In this document: in pieces, positions 54,699-63,532 of the stretch
How the letters are laid out: every line of letters starts with the position of its first letter
Position numbering within the stretch: the stretch's first letter is position 1
Source: Algoriphagus marincola DSM 16067
Lineage (GTDB): Bacteria > Bacteroidota > Bacteroidia > Cytophagales > Cyclobacteriaceae
Direction: 5' to 3'
Length of the DNA: 64,000 bases
Assembly: GCF_000429405.1 (NCBI RefSeq)
Contig: NZ_AUBU01000001.1
Coordinates: forward strand, 124,001 to 188,000
Position numbers and translations under genes: made by a program
Notes under the pieces: model-generated
Database searches by the model: none
Told to the model about the DNA's origin: nothing
The model's input: only the letters and a program-made list of their open reading frames with translations

Positions 54699-56533
54699 CA
54701 GGTTTTTGGAATAAAAGTGGGCAGCCAGCCTCCTATCAAAAATTGAAGGAGATGACTGATGAATTGTACCATCGTGGGCCAGACGCAGCAGGTTATGAGG
54801 TATTAGATGATGTAGGTTTAGGACACCGAAGACTTTCAATTTTGGATTTGAGCGAGCATGCCAATCAGCCTTTCCAATCTTCTTGTGGGCGCTTCCATCT
54901 GATTTTCAATGGGGAGATTTTTAATTTCAAGGAGTTTTATCCAGAGCTGAAGCATAAAGGATACACCTTTAATACCACGTCTGATACTGAAGTACTGCTT
55001 TATTTATTGATGGAATATGGGCTAGAAGTCTTGCCCAGATTAAATGGTTTTTTCGCGTTTGCTTTTTGGGACCAATCTCAGCGAAAGTTAGTCTTGGTGC
55101 AGGATAGGTTTGGCGTAAAGCCTCTATTTTGGACAGAAAATGATGACTATTTGGCTTTTGCATCCGAACCAAAAGCTCTTTTCAAACATGGACTTCAAAA
55201 AGAAATCGCTGAGGAATATCTGGATGAGCAGTTCTTTTATAGACATGTCAGTGGAGAGAACACCATTTTTAAGGGAGCCCGTCGCTTTCTTCCGGGGCAT
55301 TATCAGGTATGGAAGAATGGAGTTGATCTTCAGTCTTACACTGCTTGGTTCAATCTTGGTGAAGCAGCATTGGCACATCCCAAAATCCAAAATCCACTGG
55401 AATGGTATAAGGAAACCTTCGTTGATTCTGTCAAATTGCGGATGATTTCAGACGTTCCGGTGGGCACCATGCTGAGTGGAGGCTTGGACAGTAGTAGCAT
55501 CTTGTATGCCCAATCGAAATTAGGCTTTTCTAATTTAAGTAGCTGGAATCTTCGATTCAAAGGCTTTGAAAAGGATGAATCAGATCTTGCAGAGTCCCTT
55601 AGTAAGGAGCTGAATTCAGCCTATCACGGGTTTGATATCCTCGGTTCAAATTTGGTGAATCTGCTCAATGAAAGTATTCTGATAAACGATGAACCATTAA
55701 TGCATTATACGGACGGCTTACTCTTGGGGCTTTCTAAGGAGGCAAAGAAAAATGTGACCGTTCTACTTACCGGAGAAGGAGCTGATGAAGTGCTTGGTGG
55801 ATATGTAAGACAAAAGGTTATGGGGAAAAACTTTATGTATCAGCTTTTAAATTTCCTAAAATATGTTCCCGAAAATTGGGTGAAGAACTCACGATTAAAA
55901 AAGCTGGCTCATTATCTAGAATTTAGAAATCCAGATTTCCATATTCTCACCAATTCCAATGAATTGTTCCTGCATGATTTAAAACGATTGGGTTTAAATT
56001 CATTGAATATTTTACCTCAATATAGAATCCAGAAACTAGAGGAAGCCAAGAAGTATTTTCCAAAATCAAAGCTTCGGCAGCTTCTTTACTTGGATCAGCA
56101 AATTCATCTTGGGACTTTAAATGATAAAAATGACCGTACGACCATGGGAGCGTCCATCGAATGTAGGGAGCCGTTTTTAGACTATCGCTTAGTCACAGGC
56201 GTCAATAGCCTCCCTGATGATTGTTTTTCAACCAGTGGAAAAGGCAAGTGGCTTTCTATGAATACTATCGGTAAAGAATTACCAGATTACATAAGAAATC
56301 ACGAAAAAATAGGTTTGGCTATTCCGTGGAATAAATATTTTCTTGAAATTCCAGAACTCAGGGACCACTTAGAAAATATGAACAAAAGTCCCCTGTTTGA
56401 AATCGGACTCTTTAATTACCTTGATATTTCAAAAATTGTAGAAGATTTTAAAGTGAATCCAGTTCAAAACTATTCTTATGTAAGGTCTCTATTTTTCAAT
56501 AGTTACTGGTACCAAGTTCAGTTCAACTCATAA
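54686..56533 (+). CDS. Asparagine-synthase-like amidotransferase, copy 3
   Basis: A 615-residue class II amidotransferase with MCGIAGFWNKSGQ (Cys2), YHRGPDAAGYE, LSGGLDSSSILYA and LLTGEGADEVLGGY. It is the third such protein in the operon, about 14 kb after copy 2. Its stop overlaps the WecA-like start by one base. A role in uronamide or related amide formation is inferred as for the others. Confidence 0.86.
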   Translation: MCGIAGFWNKSGQPASYQKLKEMTDELYHRGPDAAGYEVLDDVGLGHRRLSILDLSEHANQPFQSSCGRFHLIFNGEIFNFKEFYPELKHKGYTFNTTSDTEVLLYLLMEYGLEVLPRLNGFFAFAFWDQSQRKLVLVQDRFGVKPLFWTENDDYLAFASEPKALFKHGLQKEIAEEYLDEQFFYRHVSGENTIFKGARRFLPGHYQVWKNGVDLQSYTAWFNLGEAALAHPKIQNPLEWYKETFVDSVKLRMISDVPVGTMLSGGLDSSSILYAQSKLGFSNLSSWNLRFKGFEKDESDLAESLSKELNSAYHGFDILGSNLVNLLNESILINDEPLMHYTDGLLLGLSKEAKKNVTVLLTGEGADEVLGGYVRQKVMGKNFMYQLLNFLKYVPENWVKNSRLKKLAHYLEFRNPDFHILTNSNELFLHDLKRLGLNSLNILPQYRIQKLEEAKKYFPKSKLRQLLYLDQQIHLGTLNDKNDRTTMGASIECREPFLDYRLVTGVNSLPDDCFSTSGKGKWLSMNTIGKELPDYIRNHEKIGLAIPWNKYFLEIPELRDHLENMNKSPLFEIGLFNYLDISKIVEDFKVNPVQNYSYVRSLFFNSYWYQVQFNS

Positions 56534-57495
56534 TGATACTCTCGTACTTATCCGTATTTCTATTTTTTCTGTTGATCGCCTTAGTCTATTACCGTTTAGC
56601 CTTAAGGTTTGATATAGTAGATCGTCCCAATTCCAGATCTTCTCATACTAAAGTGACCGTACGTGGGGGAGGGATCCTTATTCCCGTTGCTGCGCTTTTG
56701 TGGTGGATGGCCTACGATTTTCAGAATACCTGGATGATTTTGGGCATGATGTGGATTGCTGCGATCAGCATGCTTGATGATATGTTTGATATCTCAAGGC
56801 TTCTTAGATTCGGAATACAGTTTTTAGCCTTATCCTTTGCTTTTTGGGATCTCAACCTTTTTTCCCAAATTGATTGGTACCTTCTTCCAGTTTTCTACTT
56901 CTTTGGTTTGGGGGTTATCAATGCCATCAATTTTATGGATGGTATCAATGGAATAACAGGATTGTACTCCTTGGTCTTTTTCGGTAGTCTTTTGGCTGTA
57001 AATGAATACTTACCAATTTTTCCTGAACAGCTATTGTCATATCAAATTCTAGCTCTTTTAGTCTTTTTCATTTTTAATTTGAGGAAAAGAGCCCTGATGT
57101 TTGCAGGTGATATCGGTAGCATTTCGCTTGCATATTTGATGATATACCTGCTTACCAAATGGTACCTGGTAGATCATAATCCGATCATTGTTTTGTTCTT
57201 ACTGGTATATGGAATTGATATTTTCTTTACCATTTTCAGGAGATTGATCAAAGGAGAAAAAGTCACAGAACCGCATAGAACCCACCTGTACCAGTACTTG
57301 GTCAATCAGGTAAAAATCGATCATGTAATTATAGCACTTGTTTATGCTATACTGCAGTTGCTTATTAATTTTGGACTATTTATTTATAATGGAGAGTATC
57401 CAAATCTCACTATTGCCTGGGCAATAATGATTGCACTCTCACTCATTTATCTTGCCCTGAAGAAAAGAATACGGGAAAAATATCACCTGAACTAA
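56533..57495 (+). CDS. WecA/WbpL-like polyprenyl-phosphate sugar-1-phosphate transferase
   Basis: A 320-residue integral membrane enzyme that starts repeat-unit synthesis by moving a hexosamine-1-phosphate onto undecaprenyl phosphate. Landmarks are RPNSRSSHTKVTVRGGGI, the acidic SMLDDMFDISRL, FMDGINGITGLYS and EPHRTHLYQYL, with about ten helices. It is the only initiating transferase seen in the window, so it may serve both loci unless the first has one outside. TAATG overlap with the amidotransferase gene. Confidence 0.92.
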   Translation: MILSYLSVFLFFLLIALVYYRLALRFDIVDRPNSRSSHTKVTVRGGGILIPVAALLWWMAYDFQNTWMILGMMWIAAISMLDDMFDISRLLRFGIQFLALSFAFWDLNLFSQIDWYLLPVFYFFGLGVINAINFMDGINGITGLYSLVFFGSLLAVNEYLPIFPEQLLSYQILALLVFFIFNLRKRALMFAGDIGSISLAYLMIYLLTKWYLVDHNPIIVLFLLVYGIDIFFTIFRRLIKGEKVTEPHRTHLYQYLVNQVKIDHVIIALVYAILQLLINFGLFIYNGEYPNLTIAWAIMIALSLIYLALKKRIREKYHLN

Positions 57496-57497
57496 TC

Positions 57498-58445
57498 ATG
57501 ACTATTTTAATTCATAACATTCCCAATTTTTATTCTTCCTACTATTTACTGAGCCTATCCAAACTCTTTGATTTGAAATTTCAATCAAACTCTGAATTCT
57601 CAAAATTCAACAACCGAGGATTTATCATTTTTTCACTGGAAGGAAGACTGGCAGTCATCGATAATCATGACCCGGTAGGAGTGAATGATGAGCTTTACAA
57701 AAAATGCCATCTATACTTTGCTACCAATAAATTGCTTGACAATCCAAGCTATCAACAGGAAAAGGTAAGACCTTTATTTCCTCATTATCCGGTCAATATC
57801 TTACCATTATATCTGAAGACTTTTCATTTCCATTTATTGACGAAATTAAAGCCTAAAGACTTTGCAAGAGAAGTCTATGTTCTGAGGAAAAGACCTGATT
57901 ATAAAAACCTGGAGGATAATTATCACTTCCATCCTTATGTGTTTTTTTCAGGAAGTACATGGAAAAAGGAGACTTGGGCCAATCAAATTAGAGCCGAATT
58001 TATCCGGGCATGCAAAAAGCATCCAAAGATTGAATTTGAAGGAGGTTTTATTCCCCGCTCAGATGGTAATAACTTTGGATATGACGAAGAGCTGAACACC
58101 AAGACCTACTCTCCAAAGCTTTTTTCAGAGCTTAGTGCCAAATCCCTCATATCATTAAACAATCCTGCTGTTTTGGGAGCGGTTAGTTGGAGACTGGCAG
58201 AATATTGGAATGCAAGTTCATTTGTTCTTTCATTTCCTTTTGCCATCGATCTTCCTATTTACCCTGAGGAGGGAAAGGAAATCGCATACCTACATTCTTC
58301 GGAGGAATTTGACTCTAAATTAGATGAGATAATCAACGATCCGAGCTACCACGAGAAAATATCTAGAGGAGGGAAGGCTTTTTTTGAAAAATATTGTACT
58401 CCTGAGGCCCAAGCTGCCTATCTCAAAAAAGAAGTACTCGACTAA
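57498..58445 (+). CDS. Uncharacterised protein, possible glycosyltransferase
   Basis: A 315-residue protein that ends the second operon. I do not recognise a family. The C-terminal third has SLISLNNPAVLGAVSWRLAE, FVLSFPFAIDLPIYP and NDPSYHEKISRGGKAFFEKY, which resemble the donor-binding and tail helices of GT-B or exostosin-like enzymes. The N-terminus (ILIHNIPNFYSSYYLLSL) could be the first Rossmann strand. A transferase role is likely from context only. Confidence 0.6.
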   Translation: MTILIHNIPNFYSSYYLLSLSKLFDLKFQSNSEFSKFNNRGFIIFSLEGRLAVIDNHDPVGVNDELYKKCHLYFATNKLLDNPSYQQEKVRPLFPHYPVNILPLYLKTFHFHLLTKLKPKDFAREVYVLRKRPDYKNLEDNYHFHPYVFFSGSTWKKETWANQIRAEFIRACKKHPKIEFEGGFIPRSDGNNFGYDEELNTKTYSPKLFSELSAKSLISLNNPAVLGAVSWRLAEYWNASSFVLSFPFAIDLPIYPEEGKEIAYLHSSEEFDSKLDEIINDPSYHEKISRGGKAFFEKYCTPEAQAAYLKKEVLD

Positions 58446-58462
58446 TCAACCAAATCACAAAG

Positions 58463-58495
58463 AAAAAATGCCCGGAGAAACCCCGGGCATTTTTT
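58463..58495 (+). terminator. Intrinsic terminator ending the second polysaccharide operon
   Basis: A 13-bp perfect stem, AAAAAATGCCCGG (58463-58475) with CCGGGCATTTTTT (58483-58495), has a 7-nt loop and a T-run inside the 3' arm. It begins 18 bp after the last stop. Confidence 0.93.
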
Positions 58496-58561
58496 ATTGG
58501 CTTAGCCTGATTAAAACTTAACACTGACATAAAAGTCGGAATAAAAACAAAGCAAAAACAT

Positions 58562-58585
58562 CCCCTAAAATGGGTATTTTTTGCC
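58562..58585 (+). promoter_or_regulatory. Palindromic CCC-GGG motif, copy 1
   Basis: CCCCTAAAATGGGTA followed by TTTTTTGCC resembles the element at 63386 (ACCATAAAGTGGGTA then ATTTTTGG). Both have short C-rich and G-rich arms around a TAAA core, a T-run after, and lie in gene-free stretches. This copy is about 290 bp before the lipoprotein gene at 58876. A binding site is possible; the protein is unknown. Confidence 0.4.
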
Positions 58586-58790
58586 TATAAGAAGTTTTTA
58601 AATCAAGTGAATTATAGTTTAATAGCCCTGTTCACTCGAATTAGCCCTCAAATTTTAAATTGATCTTTAGCTAATATTTTTCCTTGAAGGCCCGAAAAAT
58701 CAGGAACTCAAGGTTTGGTTTGTCATTAATTCAACCATTCATCCGAATTTTGCAATAATTGACAAAGTATCAATTGGATTTGGCTCGCCC

Positions 58791-58824
58791 TTTGTCCTAA
58801 TCTTCACTGATTTTATTTAATTTG
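58791..58824 (+). promoter_or_regulatory. Candidate promoter for the lipoprotein/LRR module
   Basis: TTTG at 58791-58794 and TTAATTTG at 58817-58824 (one mismatch to TAnnTTTG) are 22 bp apart, near the Bacteroidota spacing. The ATG at 58876 follows about 50 bp later. The 430-bp gap between 58446 and 58875 otherwise holds the terminator at 58463 and the palindromic motif at 58562. Confidence 0.3.
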
Positions 58825-58875
58825 GCAGAATCTTTAGAACCCCTCAAAAAGCAAACAACTAAATTTAATTCAAAA

Positions 58876-59346
58876 ATGAGAGAAAAGTTAATCACCTTGA
58901 CTTTCAAGCGAGCACTCCTCATCGTGGGAGTTTCTATCATCGCCCTTGGGGCTTGTAAGTCCAAAAAGAAAGCTGTTCAACCTGAGCCTGAACCAGCACC
59001 TGTTGAACGTGTTGAAGAGACTCCGCCACCACCTCCTCCAGCTCCATCTGCAGAAGAGGTAGCAGTCGAGAAACTTGAATCTGCTTTTAATACCGTAGCA
59101 GGTTCTAGCAGTCCGTCTATGGCTAATCAATCTATCGAACAAACATTGGCCATGTTTTCTAACCAAGATACTCCTGTGCTGATTGTCATCCATGAAGAAA
59201 ATGGAATCAAAGATTATGATGAACCTACCACCATCAGAAAGTATCTCGAGTACCTGAAGGATACCAAAAAGAATCTGAACTTCATCAGCGATATCCGATT
59301 GGATGCCAATGGAAAAGTATCTGAACTTGAATTGAGAAGAAAATAA
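58876..59346 (+). CDS. Proline-rich lipoprotein of unknown function
   Basis: I use the ATG at 58876 (156 aa); an in-frame TTG at 58822 would put 18 polar residues before the signal. The N-terminus ends in a lipobox (SIIALGAC, Cys near residue 27), followed by a basic patch, a Pro/Glu-rich linker (PEPEPAPVERVEETPPPPPP) and a small C-terminal domain with DTPVLIVIHEENGIKDYDEP. It should be anchored in the outer or inner membrane facing the periplasm. It heads a four-gene set of exported proteins. No family recognised. Confidence 0.8.
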   Translation: MREKLITLTFKRALLIVGVSIIALGACKSKKKAVQPEPEPAPVERVEETPPPPPPAPSAEEVAVEKLESAFNTVAGSSSPSMANQSIEQTLAMFSNQDTPVLIVIHEENGIKDYDEPTTIRKYLEYLKDTKKNLNFISDIRLDANGKVSELELRRK

Positions 59347-59368
59347 TCACTGCTAGAACTCTAAAAAA

Positions 59369-59947
59369 ATGAAAAATAATATCATCTTATTTCTAGGCTT
59401 GTTTTTAATCAGCACAGCGACAGTTTTTGCACAATCGGAGACTATCAGCCCTGCTAGAAAGCAAGCTATTGACTCTCTTGCTCTTGAGAAAGTAAAGGAT
59501 CTTAGTAAATACATTGCCATTATCGGAAGCAAGGAAACTCAGTTTTCTGAAGCCAACCGCGTAATGGACAGAGCTGAAGAGCTATTCGCACCGGGTGCTG
59601 AAATGGGCGTATCCAGTATCAATACCAGCGAAATCGCTTACTACAAGGTCAGAAGATATTTTGAGCGTCTGATGGCTCTCAATTATGACCGTGTAAATAT
59701 CACTTGGTATGACATTCAGTACATTTCAGACCTTGAGCGTCAGCCTGATGGACGTTATGTAGGGGTAGTGACTATCTTCCAGCGATTCGAAGGTACATCT
59801 ATCGAGACAGGAATGAACTACAAGGATACGACCAAGAAAGACATCACGATCTATGTAGAGAAAAAACAAACCCAAATCGCGGGTAGAACCATTGAATTTT
59901 GGGATGTCATGCTCGGCGATGTACGAGTGACTGAGACTTCCGCATGA
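59369..59947 (+). CDS. Secreted protein of unknown function with IGSKET domain
   Basis: A 192-residue protein with a Sec signal (LFLGLFLISTATVFAQ). The mature part has YIAIIGSKETQFSEANRVMD, YYKVRRYFERLMAL, and beta strands such as RYVGVVTIFQRFEG. By eye, IGSKET and the later strands resemble the N-terminal part of the LRR protein at 60770 (IGSSET, then GEVFFVVSMDR), so the two may share a domain. Lies 22 bp after the lipoprotein gene and overlaps the next gene by 4 bp. Confidence 0.78.
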   Translation: MKNNIILFLGLFLISTATVFAQSETISPARKQAIDSLALEKVKDLSKYIAIIGSKETQFSEANRVMDRAEELFAPGAEMGVSSINTSEIAYYKVRRYFERLMALNYDRVNITWYDIQYISDLERQPDGRYVGVVTIFQRFEGTSIETGMNYKDTTKKDITIYVEKKQTQIAGRTIEFWDVMLGDVRVTETSA

Positions 59948-60783
59948 GAATTACCCTGATTACCATTGCGATGTTTATCGCAAGCCTTTCGATTGTAGCC
60001 GCCCAGGGCATTGGCTCTGGGGGCACAATCAAAGATGATGGTCGATTTGCAGCCTCGACCAAACAACTCAACCAATTTTTCAGAAGATTCAATGCCGAAG
60101 AATCTCCCGATGGCAATACCCGCTTTTATACTGGAGACTCTCTTTTTCAAAATAAAGAACTACGCCGCCAGTTTATTCAGCGACTCTTTGATAATGAAAC
60201 CAGCGGGATCAGTGCTGAACTGAAAAACCAATTTATCAATCAAGTCCTTTCAGACAATTACCCTCAATACCTCAAATTCCACTTAGGGGACTGGTTTTCA
60301 GAGGTGAAAGCTCAGTTTATGTTTCAGGGAAAAAGGGAAACAGCAACCCTAATGCTGAAAATTCAACCCCAAGGTCTTGGTTACGAATGGGTAATTGATG
60401 CAGTGGATTTTGGGCCTTTTCGCAATCTCTTCGATAAGCCTGTCGGTGATGAGAAGGATTTTCTTCACCCACTTTCCCATGAATTGGGTTTTATGAATCT
60501 TCGCAGGGCATTTCAGGATTCAGAGCTACCCGAAGCCTTTACCGAAAGCTCATTTTCACCGGATTATTTGACGATTTTTCTTTATGAAATGAAAAAAGGA
60601 AACCTGAAATTTGAAACAGTGAGTAATGTTAAATTTCACTTTTTTCAAATAGATGGCTGGTATTTTGAAGTAGCACAGTTCAATAGACCCGGATTTAACA
60701 CAGGCTGGTTGATTTCCAGTTTGGTCAAACTCAATACCGGGGACAAAGAAACATTGCAAAAGTATATTTATGGTTCGAATTAG
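59944..60783 (+). CDS. Secreted protein of unknown function
   Basis: A 279-residue protein with a signal peptide (TIAMFIASLSIVAAQ). The mature part includes NQFFRRFNAEESPDGNTRFY, PQYLKFHLGDWFSEVKAQFM, YEWVIDAVDFGPF and FHFFQIDGWYFEVAQFNRPG, mixed alpha/beta. No family recognised. Stop/start overlaps with both neighbours (4 bp and 14 bp) show it is made together with them, so it may be part of a periplasmic or surface complex. Confidence 0.78.
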   Translation: MRITLITIAMFIASLSIVAAQGIGSGGTIKDDGRFAASTKQLNQFFRRFNAEESPDGNTRFYTGDSLFQNKELRRQFIQRLFDNETSGISAELKNQFINQVLSDNYPQYLKFHLGDWFSEVKAQFMFQGKRETATLMLKIQPQGLGYEWVIDAVDFGPFRNLFDKPVGDEKDFLHPLSHELGFMNLRRAFQDSELPEAFTESSFSPDYLTIFLYEMKKGNLKFETVSNVKFHFFQIDGWYFEVAQFNRPGFNTGWLISSLVKLNTGDKETLQKYIYGSN

Positions 60784-63217
60784 ATTTCTTCTACTTTTCT
60801 TTTTGATAATCACTTGCTTACCGATCTATGGGCAAGACATAGAAGGGTACAGCAAGGAGGAAATCACCGAGTTTTCTGGAAAAGTGGAGGATCAAATCCG
60901 CTTTTTGGAATATTTGCTTAATACCATCGGTTCTTCTGAGACCTCCACACGAGACAAGGATGTCATTATTCGGGAGAGCTATTTGAAAATATTTAGGGAC
61001 GGAACTGTACAGGTAGAAGATGACCTGGTTCTAGACCGGAAAGTAGTTACCAACAAAGATGTTACCGCATACCTGAAGGATATTGAGTTTTTTTTTCAGG
61101 ATGTCAACTTCAAGTTTAAAGTAAGGGAGGTAAAGCCCGGTCAAAAAGAAAATGGAGAGGTGTTTTTCGTAGTCTCCATGGACAGAACCATTGAGGCGAC
61201 CGCCAAAGACGGGAACAAAATTACAGATACCAAACCTCGGTTTGTAGAGGTGAATCTTGAAGAAAACTCCCAAGAGCTTAAAATCGCCAGCATCTACACT
61301 ACCAAGCTGAGTCGCGATGAAGAACTTTTGGAGTGGTGGGAGATTTTGGACCCTCATTGGAAAGGCTATTTCCTCGATCGATTTGCACTTTCCGCTACTG
61401 ATTCGATCAGTCTAGACGAGTTGTATAAATTCGTTTCAGAAGACTCTTTGGATATATCAGGTACTGATTCATTACTTGATTTGACTCCGCTTGAGGCGCT
61501 TCGCGAACTCAAGTTTATCGATCTTAGTGATACCCGAATTGTGGACTTGGGACCAATCTCCAATGTTACATTTCTGGAGTATTTGGATGTTTCTAATACT
61601 CCGGCCTCAGATATTCAATTCATCAAATATTCCGAGCGTCTGAAGCAACTTGATATTTCTGAAACCCAAATAGCGGAAATTGATCCCTTGCTCAACCTAA
61701 AATCACTTGAAAGATTGAAAATGTACCGCACGCCTGTGCTGAGTTTTCAAGTGCTAAATGAATTTCAAAACCTTCAATACTTGGACCTGACCGAAAGTGG
61801 GTTTAACAATTCAGAAAATATTAAAGACCTGAAGCATCTGAAGGAGCTCAATTTGAGCAAGAATTACCTAATCAATTTTTCTAGCTTAAGTGAATTGGAT
61901 TCCTTAAAAAGTATTGATCTATCAGAGACAAATATTATTGATTTAAGCCCTCTTAGAAGTCTTGATCTGCTCGAAACCATCAATCTCACCAATACGGAAG
62001 TGGCAGATATTTCTGGCTTGAATGCCAAGTCCAATCTTCGTAAAGTTCTCGCGGATGAGACCAATCTCTCGGTCATCGCTGCAGATAATTTTATCAGGGC
62101 AAATCCTGACGTTCTGTTGATTCACCATGTTCGGGATCTCGAAAGTTGGTGGACAGCTCTTTCGGAGCCTTGGAAGAATGTGCTTCGAAAAGCTAATCCT
62201 CAAATCCGGGGAGAAAACCCGGATGTAGAACTACTGACTTCCACCATTGGTCTAGAGTCTTTGGACCTTGCGGGGATGGAAGTGAAAACACTGAATCCCA
62301 TCACTCGATTCGTGAAGCTTCGAAAGATTGATTTCTCAGACAATCCAATATCGGACTTGTTGCCGCTGTCTGAAGTTAAGACTCTCAAGGAAGTAAAAGC
62401 CGAAAATACAGGTGTACAAGATTTGGCACCGTTGACAAATTTGGACTCCTTGGTACGGCTGGATTTTTCGGGAAGTCCCATTGAAAGTATTCTACCAATT
62501 CAAAGCCTTGGAAATCTTACTTACCTGAATGTAAATCAGGCTAAATTCTTGGAGGAGGAAGTCCCGCAATTGCTTCAGATTAAACCCAATTTGACCTTGG
62601 TTTACAGAAGTGAAGAATTGGCTACTTGGTGGGAAACACTTCCTGAGACTTGGAGTGAGCAGCTCAGAAGGCAATTCAGCCTTCCGGAAAACCCAAGTAC
62701 AGAACAACTTCATAACCTGACAGCATTGTCTGCCTTAAGTTTTGAGCGAGTTTCCTTTAGCAACCTATTTCCTTTGAAGGCATTTGTGAATTTGAGAGAG
62801 CTTTCCATTTTTGATGCTCCACTCACAGATATCAGTCCTGTTGCTGAACTGAAATTGATGACAAAGCTTCGGCTTTCTCAGGTGCCTGTAACAGATTTCA
62901 CCCCTGTTTCCTCACTGTTTCAGTTGACGAATTTGGACATCTCCAATACTGGTATCGAGGATCTGACATCTCTATCAAATCTTTCTGAACTTAGAGTATT
63001 GAATCTATCCGGGACCAATTTGAGAGTACTTAAAGGTTTGGAACCATTACTTCGTTTGGAAGAACTCGATGTAGCAAGCACCAATCTTCGTTCACTTCGT
63101 CCTATTGAAGATTTACCAAACCTTATCAAATTATCCTGCTTCAATACCAGGCTAAGTAGTCGAACAGTGGATCGATTTAGGGAGTCAAATCCAAATTGTG
63201 AGGTTAGATACTACTAA
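60770..63217 (+). CDS. Secreted leucine-rich-repeat protein with three WW-LRR units
   Basis: An 815-residue exported protein with signal peptide (FLLLFFLIITCLPIYGQ). Residues 25-180 form an N-terminal domain with IGSSET, similar by eye to the 59369 protein. Then three units follow, each opening with a WW motif (W189-W190 in LLEWWEILDPHWK, W460-W461 in LESWWTALSEPWK, W620-W621 in LATWWETLPETWS) and continuing with internalin-like repeats (LDISETQIAEIDPLLNLKSL). Each LRR block ends with a cap containing NP or KPN; the last cap (NPNCEVRYY) is the C-terminus. It probably binds protein or glycan outside the cell; partner unknown. Confidence 0.88.
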   Translation: MVRIRFLLLFFLIITCLPIYGQDIEGYSKEEITEFSGKVEDQIRFLEYLLNTIGSSETSTRDKDVIIRESYLKIFRDGTVQVEDDLVLDRKVVTNKDVTAYLKDIEFFFQDVNFKFKVREVKPGQKENGEVFFVVSMDRTIEATAKDGNKITDTKPRFVEVNLEENSQELKIASIYTTKLSRDEELLEWWEILDPHWKGYFLDRFALSATDSISLDELYKFVSEDSLDISGTDSLLDLTPLEALRELKFIDLSDTRIVDLGPISNVTFLEYLDVSNTPASDIQFIKYSERLKQLDISETQIAEIDPLLNLKSLERLKMYRTPVLSFQVLNEFQNLQYLDLTESGFNNSENIKDLKHLKELNLSKNYLINFSSLSELDSLKSIDLSETNIIDLSPLRSLDLLETINLTNTEVADISGLNAKSNLRKVLADETNLSVIAADNFIRANPDVLLIHHVRDLESWWTALSEPWKNVLRKANPQIRGENPDVELLTSTIGLESLDLAGMEVKTLNPITRFVKLRKIDFSDNPISDLLPLSEVKTLKEVKAENTGVQDLAPLTNLDSLVRLDFSGSPIESILPIQSLGNLTYLNVNQAKFLEEEVPQLLQIKPNLTLVYRSEELATWWETLPETWSEQLRRQFSLPENPSTEQLHNLTALSALSFERVSFSNLFPLKAFVNLRELSIFDAPLTDISPVAELKLMTKLRLSQVPVTDFTPVSSLFQLTNLDISNTGIEDLTSLSNLSELRVLNLSGTNLRVLKGLEPLLRLEELDVASTNLRSLRPIEDLPNLIKLSCFNTRLSSRTVDRFRESNPNCEVRYY

Positions 63218-63253
63218 AAAAACAAACCCCTTTGCGAGAAGGGGTTTGTTTTT
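63218..63253 (+). terminator. Intrinsic terminator after the LRR gene
   Basis: A 15-bp perfect stem, AAAAACAAACCCCTT (63218-63232) with AAGGGGTTTGTTTTT (63239-63253), has a 6-nt loop TGCGAG. It begins at the base after the stop codon. Confidence 0.95.
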
Positions 63254-63385
63254 GTCTCTGATTTAATGAGAGTTAAGGGGTAAAAAAGTGTTGAAAAAAA
63301 TCCCTTATAATTTTCTATAAACAATGATGAGAAAAGCTGCTTAATCACCCTGATTCAAAGGTAAAAATCAAAACCGGAAAAAAAA

Positions 63386-63409
63386 TACCATAAAGTGGGT
63401 AATTTTTGG
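63386..63409 (+). promoter_or_regulatory. Palindromic CCC-GGG motif, copy 2
   Basis: TACCATAAAGTGGGTA followed by ATTTTTGGA resembles the motif at 58562. TACC and GGGTA form imperfect inverted arms. It lies in the 63254-63532 stretch, which has no gene and is otherwise plain AT-rich sequence. Confidence 0.4.
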
Positions 63410-63532
63410 AATGAGAGAAGGATAGTTTTCCACATTTTTGCATATAATCAATTTTTTACATGATTATTTATATTCCAAATTTCCAAACTTCAAAACCCAC
63501 CACCCTCCTAACCTCCCAACCCCCAAACTTCC

